From a virus: DNA of 64,000 nt. Below, one piece after another: positions 58,516 to 64,000 of the stretch. A program made the position numbers and the translations under genes. Each line of letters opens with the position of its first letter. The stretch's first letter is position 1. The notes under the pieces were generated by a model that did not search any database, had not been told where the DNA came from, and saw only the letters and a list, made by a program, of their open reading frames with translations. The stretch spans positions 87,951-151,950 of the IMG/VR virus record IMGVR_UViG_3300042566_002057; one strand, given 5' to 3'.

Positions 58516-59331
58516 ATGAAATATCTTAAATCATTTAATGAAGAGCTAAATCCACAAACTTACAGAAATGCAAGTAGTAAACTTTCTTACTATGGTAAAC
58601 AAAAAAGTTCTGATGCTCTTTATGATTTTGCTGATGAAAAACAATATGGTTTTTACAACGCAGTAGTTTGTAAAGGACAAAGTATGCCTACTAAAGATGC
58701 TAAGCTAACACAACCTGAACTAAGTGGAATTTATTCCGGAAACAAAGCTAAAGATGGAAATGACAACTTGTTAAAATGGGGTAAAGACATCGAAAATGAA
58801 TTGAACATTTTAGTTGAAAAATGGAAAGCAGGTGATTCTAATTTGAGTTTACAATTTGAGTTCTCTTTTAGAGCTACTCGACAAACAAAAAATGTAGCTA
58901 AGTCATTAGAACAAATGTATATAATACCATTTATTATCTTAGAAGTCAGACTTAGTGAATTTGAATATGGTATTGAAGAATGGGACGCAGAGGCTAGTTG
59001 GGAAAATGAGGAATTCACCCCATCAACACTTTCTGAGATGTTTGAGTATTCTAAAGAGTTTTCAGTTTATACACAAAGACCAATAAGTGATTTAACTTAT
59101 GGTTTATTCAATGATAGACAATCAGCACAAAAATTTAAATCATTTGTAAATTCAATAGTAGATGAGAAAATGAAACCACATATCATGGAAGTATTAAGTA
59201 TTGTTGGTGGAACATCTCAAGATTTAGAGAATATTTTAAATTCAATTAGAAATATTAGAATACACGGTCTTTATCAATCAGATGTTACTGGTTACGAGAC
59301 TATTAAAAATTTATATGATAAACAATTATGA
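58516..59331 (+). CDS. leader-tagged paralogue 1, candidate internal head protein
   Basis: 271 residues starting MKYLKSFNEELNPQTY. Like the next three genes it has the leader, then a YRNASSKLSYYG... helical signature and a late LFNDRQSAQKFKSF motif. A further helical C-terminal part follows. The array layout (one octamer, four overlapping genes) resembles the T4 internal-protein cluster. No enzyme domain. Packaging is inferred from the leader. Confidence 0.65.
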   Translation: MKYLKSFNEELNPQTYRNASSKLSYYGKQKSSDALYDFADEKQYGFYNAVVCKGQSMPTKDAKLTQPELSGIYSGNKAKDGNDNLLKWGKDIENELNILVEKWKAGDSNLSLQFEFSFRATRQTKNVAKSLEQMYIIPFIILEVRLSEFEYGIEEWDAEASWENEEFTPSTLSEMFEYSKEFSVYTQRPISDLTYGLFNDRQSAQKFKSFVNSIVDEKMKPHIMEVLSIVGGTSQDLENILNSIRNIRIHGLYQSDVTGYETIKNLYDKQL

Positions 59332-60053
59332 GATACTTAAAAAAATTTAATGAAGAGTTAAGACCTATGACATATATGTCAGCTGCTAGAAAGTTAGATA
59401 AAATGGGTCACCATGATAGAGCTACTGTACTTAAAGACTGGGCTGGAGAAATGGAAAAGAAAGAAGAAATGCTCAAATGGAAAGACCGTATTCAGGACTA
59501 TGCCCCATTTGGTACATTTAATCTGACTGTAAAAAATCCAGAGACTGGTAAAAAGTTAGTAGGTGATTTCCATTTAGATATTAATTTTGATGATTTAAGT
59601 TTTTCTGATGAACCAGAAAACGGAATAGGTTTATTTATAGGTTTAATTCCTTCATCTGAAGAACTGATTTATCAGTATATGGAATTGTGTGCTGATCATG
59701 ACTTTGGAAACGGTTTCTTCTGGGGTAAAATATTCCACATGAACTATAAATTAACAGATAAAGTAGAATTTACTAAGTGGAATCTCTGGGATTATGATAG
59801 TGAAATGAATGGTGAAGTAGCTTTTTCTGACAGAGCTTCTGCTAATAAATTTAAGAATCTACTTATTAAAATATTTACTGATCCTAATTTAGGATATCCA
59901 TCTGGTTATAATGATGTTGAGTATATGTATCAAAAATTACAAGCATCAATATTAATTGAAAATTCCTTCTCATCAGAGTATGGATTAGAACTAGAACACA
60001 TAGCTGATTATATCAAAACAATATCTCCAAACGTACTTTATAAAGCTCTATGA
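59328..60053 (+). CDS. leader-tagged paralogue 2, candidate internal head protein
   Basis: 241 residues starting MRYLKKFNEELRPMTY, followed by MSAARKLDKMGHHDRATVL and AFSDRASANKFKNLL. Overlaps paralogue 1 by ATGA. Paralogues 2-4 share YxxAxKLxxMGHxxR more clearly than paralogue 1. Confidence 0.65.
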   Translation: MRYLKKFNEELRPMTYMSAARKLDKMGHHDRATVLKDWAGEMEKKEEMLKWKDRIQDYAPFGTFNLTVKNPETGKKLVGDFHLDINFDDLSFSDEPENGIGLFIGLIPSSEELIYQYMELCADHDFGNGFFWGKIFHMNYKLTDKVEFTKWNLWDYDSEMNGEVAFSDRASANKFKNLLIKIFTDPNLGYPSGYNDVEYMYQKLQASILIENSFSSEYGLELEHIADYIKTISPNVLYKAL

Positions 60054-60922
60054 AACACTTAAAGTCATATAATTTATTTGAGGAACTTAAATCAGATACC
60101 TATAAACAGGCTGGTGATAAGTTAAAGAATATGGGTCATATAAGAAGAGGTACCGAATTATTAACTTATGCAGAAGAAATAAAGTTAAGAGAAGAAAAAG
60201 CTAAACATCAACAAAAATTTGACAGTCTAGAAAAATGGGGAATTTTTGACCTTTCAATATATCGAGGAAGATGGGACTCAACAATTAAAAGTACAACGTT
60301 TTCTGATCCAAAAATTTCAGGAAAGTTTCTTATAGAATGTGTTTTTGACGGTAGTTGGTTTTCGGATATGATAGACAATTGGTTAGATGAAGATAAACAA
60401 TACAATCTTAGTTTTCCAATAGAAGTATCTTTAATGCCATATGATGATGAGACTTTAATTAAATTCAAAGAACTTGTTGAAAAAGATGAATTCAGTAGAG
60501 AAACTTATAATGGACTTCTACCATCTTCAAGAGTTTGGATAACAATTATTAGAGGAGGACAAGTTAATATTTCAAATAATGGACCAGTATTCTGGGAGGC
60601 TGTTGAAAGTGATTATGTCTTTTTCAATAATAGATCAGAAGCTATGAAGTTTAAATCACTTTTAGTTTCTGCAATCAGTGGTCAAAATGATTACTGTTCT
60701 AGTCCATACTCAAAAGGATTACATAAGGACATCATTGAGTTTATCGAACGAGAAGAAAAAGTTCAACAAGAAATAGAAGAAGGAAAAGAAAGAGAAGAAT
60801 GTTCTGATAGATATAAATACAACAGAATTAAAGAACATGGTCCTGTAGTTAAAATGGAAGATTTTCCTAAGATTGTAAGTTCAGTAAAGTCATTCTCACT
60901 AAATCAATTATATAAAGACTAA
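60050..60922 (+). CDS. leader-tagged paralogue 3, candidate internal head protein
   Basis: 290 residues starting MKHLKSYNLFEELKSDTY; LFE before E is the likely leader end. KQAGDKLKNMGHIRRGTEL and FFNNRSEAMKFKSLL are the family motifs. It carries an extra charged C-terminal part (QQEIEEGKEREECSD) not seen in the others. Confidence 0.65.
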   Translation: MKHLKSYNLFEELKSDTYKQAGDKLKNMGHIRRGTELLTYAEEIKLREEKAKHQQKFDSLEKWGIFDLSIYRGRWDSTIKSTTFSDPKISGKFLIECVFDGSWFSDMIDNWLDEDKQYNLSFPIEVSLMPYDDETLIKFKELVEKDEFSRETYNGLLPSSRVWITIIRGGQVNISNNGPVFWEAVESDYVFFNNRSEAMKFKSLLVSAISGQNDYCSSPYSKGLHKDIIEFIEREEKVQQEIEEGKEREECSDRYKYNRIKEHGPVVKMEDFPKIVSSVKSFSLNQLYKD

Positions 60923-61713
60923 TGAAAAAATTATCAACATATAATAAGTTCAATGAAGAGTTAAAATCTTCTACCTATTTAAGTGCTGCTCAAAAACTTC
61001 AGAAAATGGGTCATAGTAGAAGACCAGAAGTTCTTAAAGCTTGGGCTGAAGAAGTTAGACAAAGAGAAACTGATAGAATAACTAAGAAGAATCTAGAAGA
61101 ATCTGAAAAGTTAGGTCTTTATCAAATAAAAATCAAAACTAATAAAAGACATTTTGATGCCAATGTTTATATTTCTTTATCTTGGATTGACGACACATTT
61201 AGTGATTCAGTATACGATTTTAAGAATGATGAAAGTAGCGGTTTATACCTACAGTTTAGTTTTGGATTAATTCCAGCTGATGCTGAAACTCTTGATAACT
61301 TTAATGAATGTCTAAATGACTTTTTAAGTCCAAGTTATGGAATTTGGTGGTTACAAGATATGTGGTTATGTGTAAGTAAATCAATGTCATCAGTAACTGA
61401 ACAGGATATTAAAATGTATCCTGACTTAGATCCTGATAAAGATTTGATACCAAGTCCAAATTGTAGCTTTGAGGGCATTGAAATATCAACAGCTTATTTT
61501 AGCAACAGACAAAGTGCTATGAAATTTAAGCAAACTCTTTATAACATATTTAGCTCCAATTTAATATACAGACAAAGTTCAGAAAATCCAGGAGGAATGG
61601 CTGAAAAAATCAGAGAAGAAATCGTTGGTGAACACGGATTTGGATTCGATGAATACTTGAGATTTGTTGAAGGTATTAAATTAATTAGAATCAATTCTTT
61701 ATATAGAGATTAA
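60922..61713 (+). CDS. leader-tagged paralogue 4, candidate internal head protein
   Basis: 263 residues starting MKKLSTYNKFNEELKSSTY, with LSAAQKLQKMGHSRRPEVL and YFSNRQSAMKFKQTL. It is nearest to paralogue 2 in motif pattern. Overlaps paralogue 3 (TAATG). The four genes differ strongly outside these motifs, as expected for old duplications under fast divergence. Confidence 0.65.
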   Translation: MKKLSTYNKFNEELKSSTYLSAAQKLQKMGHSRRPEVLKAWAEEVRQRETDRITKKNLEESEKLGLYQIKIKTNKRHFDANVYISLSWIDDTFSDSVYDFKNDESSGLYLQFSFGLIPADAETLDNFNECLNDFLSPSYGIWWLQDMWLCVSKSMSSVTEQDIKMYPDLDPDKDLIPSPNCSFEGIEISTAYFSNRQSAMKFKQTLYNIFSSNLIYRQSSENPGGMAEKIREEIVGEHGFGFDEYLRFVEGIKLIRINSLYRD

Positions 61714-61720
61714 ATTTTAT

Positions 61721-61728
61721 TATCTTTG
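61721..61728 (+). promoter_or_regulatory. TATCTTTG box before the CCA-like enzyme
   Basis: TATCTTTG 15 nt before ATG 61744; an AATATATA octamer (61732-61739) also ends 4 nt before the ATG. Two promoter types in front of one leader-tagged enzyme, as at the RNA ligase. Confidence 0.5.
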
Positions 61729-61743
61729 TTTAATATATAACTA

Positions 61744-62916
61744 ATGAAAATTAAAAAATACCAACAATTTTTAGAATCTCAAAGTTCTGATATGTGGAAT
61801 ATAATTCCTCAATCAGTTAAAGATTTACAATTACTTTTCAAATCAAAGGGAAAGAAACTGTATATAGTTGGTGGTGCCGTTAGAGATTTTCTCACTGGTG
61901 ATAAACCAAAAGACTTTGACTTAGCAACTGATGCACTTCCAGATGAAGTATTAGAAATAATCGGAAAAGATTATAGAACTAACTTACAAGGTAAAGCATT
62001 CGGTGTAGTAGTTGTTTATACCGACGATGAACCAGAAGGAATGGAAATTGCAACATTCAGAGAAGATGTTAGTAAAGGTAGAAATCCTGAGGTTAAATTA
62101 GGAGCTACAATTGAAGACGATGTTAAACGAAGAGATTTAACATACAATGCGCTTTTCTATGATTTAGATTCTAAAGATATTGTTGATTTAACTGGAGGAC
62201 GTGAGCATTTAGCAAAAGGAATAACTCAAATGGTTGGTGATCCTACTGAAAGATTTGACGAAGATTCTCTAAGAATTCTTAGAGCGTTTAGATTCGCTTC
62301 AAGATATGGACATCCTTTACATAAAGATACTGAAAAGGCAATTGAGAAAAGAAAACAATTGGAAAACATTGATCCTGAAACTGGTGAAATGAAAAGAATT
62401 AGTCAAGAAAGAGTTTGGGAGGAGATGAAAAAAGCTTGGAAACAAGCAAGAGATTATAGAAACTATCTTAACTTCTTTACTAAATTTGATATGTGGCAGG
62501 AAGTCTTTCCGGAAGCTAACATAAATACATCATTAGTTGATAGTAAAGATTTTACAATTGTAATTGCAAATCTATTTAAGAATGAATCTTTAGATGGTTT
62601 AGAAAAGAAATTAGTTCAAGATTATAAAATTGAGTCTGAATTGGTAAATAAAGTAGTTTTCCTAATATCACTTTTAGATTTTAGAGTAGAGAATGTATTT
62701 GATGTCTACAAAAAAAGACAACAGTGTGGTATCTCAGATTCTACTATTTTAGAGTGGATAAAAGTTGAAGGTATATCTAACGATAACTTAGTTAAGTTCG
62801 TTGACTACAAACCATCTATATCAGCTCAGGAGTTAATGTCAAAGGGGTTTAAGGGTAAAGAACTCGGTGATGAAATAAAAAGATTAGAAGTTGAAAAATT
62901 TAAATCAATGTTATAA
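61744..62916 (+). CDS. leader-tagged polynucleotide nucleotidyltransferase, CCA-adding/PAP type
   Basis: 390 residues of the class II tRNA nucleotidyltransferase/poly(A) polymerase family. G43-GAVRD, D57-x-D59 in KDFDLATDA, RRDLTYNALFYDL and DEDSLRILRAFRFASRYG are the head and neck signatures. Such enzymes add CCA to tRNA or A tails. It starts MKIKKYQQFLESQ, a leader with FLE before S, so it may be packaged like the RNA ligase. Substrate (CCA or poly(A)) cannot be fixed by eye. Confidence 0.87.
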   Translation: MKIKKYQQFLESQSSDMWNIIPQSVKDLQLLFKSKGKKLYIVGGAVRDFLTGDKPKDFDLATDALPDEVLEIIGKDYRTNLQGKAFGVVVVYTDDEPEGMEIATFREDVSKGRNPEVKLGATIEDDVKRRDLTYNALFYDLDSKDIVDLTGGREHLAKGITQMVGDPTERFDEDSLRILRAFRFASRYGHPLHKDTEKAIEKRKQLENIDPETGEMKRISQERVWEEMKKAWKQARDYRNYLNFFTKFDMWQEVFPEANINTSLVDSKDFTIVIANLFKNESLDGLEKKLVQDYKIESELVNKVVFLISLLDFRVENVFDVYKKRQQCGISDSTILEWIKVEGISNDNLVKFVDYKPSISAQELMSKGFKGKELGDEIKRLEVEKFKSML

Positions 62917-62949
62917 ACTTTTTATTTATAATTTCAATATATACCCATT

Positions 62950-63696
62950 ATGGAATATTTTATTACACATCTAAAAGACTCAACTGGTATAAACAATTAT
63001 TTAGGAATTAATTTTCCTCATGGTATTGTTGAACCATATCTGAATGAATTAAAAGAACACCTAAGTGATCTAGACTTTGAGGAATATACAAAGAATCAAC
63101 AAGTTAGAGATAAGGGTCATTATCACATCACAGTTATCAATGTAATGGACTACAACCGTTTAATGAAGGATATCGGAATGGACGAATTTATTAACTCATT
63201 AGACACTATCTTGAAATATGAGATTGATGATTTAAAAATGTTTGGTGTTGGTACCGCTGAGAAATCTGGTAATCGTGCCTTTTTTGTAGTTTGTCAAAGT
63301 GATAAATTAGATGCAATTAGAACTAGATTTGATTTACCTAAACAAGATTTTCATATCACTTTAGGATTTAAAGATAAAGATGTACACGGTGTTAGAAAAA
63401 ATGAAGTCTTAAAAAAAGGACTTAAATTTTTACAACTTTTAAAGTCAAACTTTTATAAGTATAATAATTGGGAATTTGTTAAGGAAATCAGAAACTTTGA
63501 TTTAGACAAACAAACAGATTTGATACCTATCGAAATCACAGAAACCTCAATTAAATTAAGATGTGGTGGTCACTATATAGTGGTTGGATATCTTGAAGAA
63601 GGACAAAAATTCTGGATTTTATCAAAGTATCCTGTTAATGAGGATCTACCAAGATTACCAGAAACCGAAATAGCAAAAATACTTAACAAAAAATAA
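62950..63696 (+). CDS. 2H phosphoesterase (RNA-repair type)
   Basis: 248 residues with the two H-x-T motifs of the 2H superfamily: H59-I-T61 in GHYHITVIN and H135-I-T137 in DFHITLGFK. Such proteins open cyclic phosphates or act on RNA ends. The C-terminal third is a different alpha/beta region. AATATATA (62936-62943) ends 6 nt before the ATG. With the HAD gene and RNA ligase it suggests an RNA end-healing set. Confidence 0.8.
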   Translation: MEYFITHLKDSTGINNYLGINFPHGIVEPYLNELKEHLSDLDFEEYTKNQQVRDKGHYHITVINVMDYNRLMKDIGMDEFINSLDTILKYEIDDLKMFGVGTAEKSGNRAFFVVCQSDKLDAIRTRFDLPKQDFHITLGFKDKDVHGVRKNEVLKKGLKFLQLLKSNFYKYNNWEFVKEIRNFDLDKQTDLIPIEITETSIKLRCGGHYIVVGYLEEGQKFWILSKYPVNEDLPRLPETEIAKILNKK

Positions 63697-63700
63697 AAAT

Positions 63701-64000
63701 ATGGAAGAAACAATGGAACTTTTTAATTACTACAGTTTAGATGAGTGTCTTAACAGAAAAAAAGTCTTAAACATACTAAAATCTTTTAAGTCTGAAGGTA
63801 AAATCGAATACACTTTAGATCAAGAAATTCTTAAAATCAGAGATTTAGATTTAGAAGAAGAAGAAATTTCTGAAATCTGTGAAATGTTTGATAAGAATGA
63901 TGTATTTCCTTATTTAGACAAAGAAGATGAAGATGATTTCTATGGAGGTTATGAAGACTATGATAATGAAGACGACTTCGGTGACGATGATGAGTACTAA
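63701..64000 (+). CDS. small acidic protein
   Basis: 99 residues, complete (the stop is the last codon of the window). The N-terminus (MEETMELFNYYSLDECLNR) is helical and the last ~30 residues are nearly all Asp/Glu/Tyr. Starts 4 nt after the 2H gene. Acidic tails of this kind can mimic DNA or bind basic proteins; function unknown. Confidence 0.55.
   Translation: MEETMELFNYYSLDECLNRKKVLNILKSFKSEGKIEYTLDQEILKIRDLDLEEEEISEICEMFDKNDVFPYLDKEDEDDFYGGYEDYDNEDDFGDDDEY

Noticed and set aside
1-64000. tRNA genes and CRISPR arrays
   Set aside because: I saw no cloverleaf with a TTC loop and no regularly spaced repeats; a tRNAscan run would settle the first point.

Overview
This AT-rich window reads as part of the genome of a large tailed phage with T4-like features that infects a Bacteroidota host. 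T4-type genes include a type II topoisomerase (ATPase subunit in one chain plus a gp52-like subunit), an Rnl1-type RNA ligase, a 5'-3' exonuclease/RNase H, dCMP deaminase and RNase HI. Host clues are Bacteroidota promoters (TTG-N19-TAnnTTTG), a secreted protein with SprB-like repeats and a gliding-motility/type IX secretion C-terminal domain, and a lipoprotein of a family I associate with Bacteroidota. I see no terminase, portal, major capsid or DNA polymerase, so the genome extends beyond the window. About 91 genes are packed almost without gaps, many with ATGA or TAATG overlaps.

Layout. 0-7.4 kb: GrpE operon, HD (p)ppGpp-hydrolase-like protein, a structured RNA candidate, a nucleotidyltransferase and the RNA ligase. 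7.4-14.7 kb: DnaK, a second structured RNA candidate, an amidase endolysin and a UvdE-type UV endonuclease. 14.7-25.8 kb: a mostly minus-strand block with thioesterase, sugar kinase, DOT1-like methyltransferase, dCMP deaminase, HNH protein, NusG, FEN/RNase H and topoisomerase ATPase subunit. 25.9-34.5 kb: LpxH-like phosphoesterase, topoisomerase gp52-like subunit, sugar epimerase, RlaP-like nucleotidyltransferase and the type IX-type secreted protein. 34.5-51 kb: flavodoxin-like and coiled-coil genes, then a long plus-strand run with a lipoprotein, DNA methyltransferase, prolyl-hydroxylase-like enzyme, RNase HI, ABC exporter, VWA/metallopeptidase-like protein, glycosyltransferase and HAD protein. 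51-64 kb: collagen-like and beta-rich tail or adhesin genes, four tandem paralogues, a CCA-adding-enzyme-like nucleotidyltransferase and a 2H phosphoesterase.

Two terminal peptide tags cut across these blocks. About 15 otherwise unrelated proteins begin with a short leader such as MKYLKSF..E ending in [LI]-x-E, which looks like a T4 capsid-targeting sequence with its prohead-protease site; the RNA ligase and the CCA-like enzyme carry it, suggesting packaged enzymes. Roughly 17 mostly small proteins end in a shared tail, approximately R-D-x-K-I-x-x-I-L-N/D. I found no protein with both tags.

Two promoter classes sit right at start codons. TAnnTTTG boxes lie 4-7 nt before many enzyme genes, and an A/T-ATATATA octamer lies exactly 4 or 6 nt before many leader-tagged or structural genes. 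Both spacings imply leaderless or nearly leaderless mRNAs, probably early (host-type) and late (phage-modified) respectively. RNA ligase, polynucleotide nucleotidyltransferase, RlaP-like enzyme, 2H phosphoesterase and HAD protein together form a likely RNA repair set.
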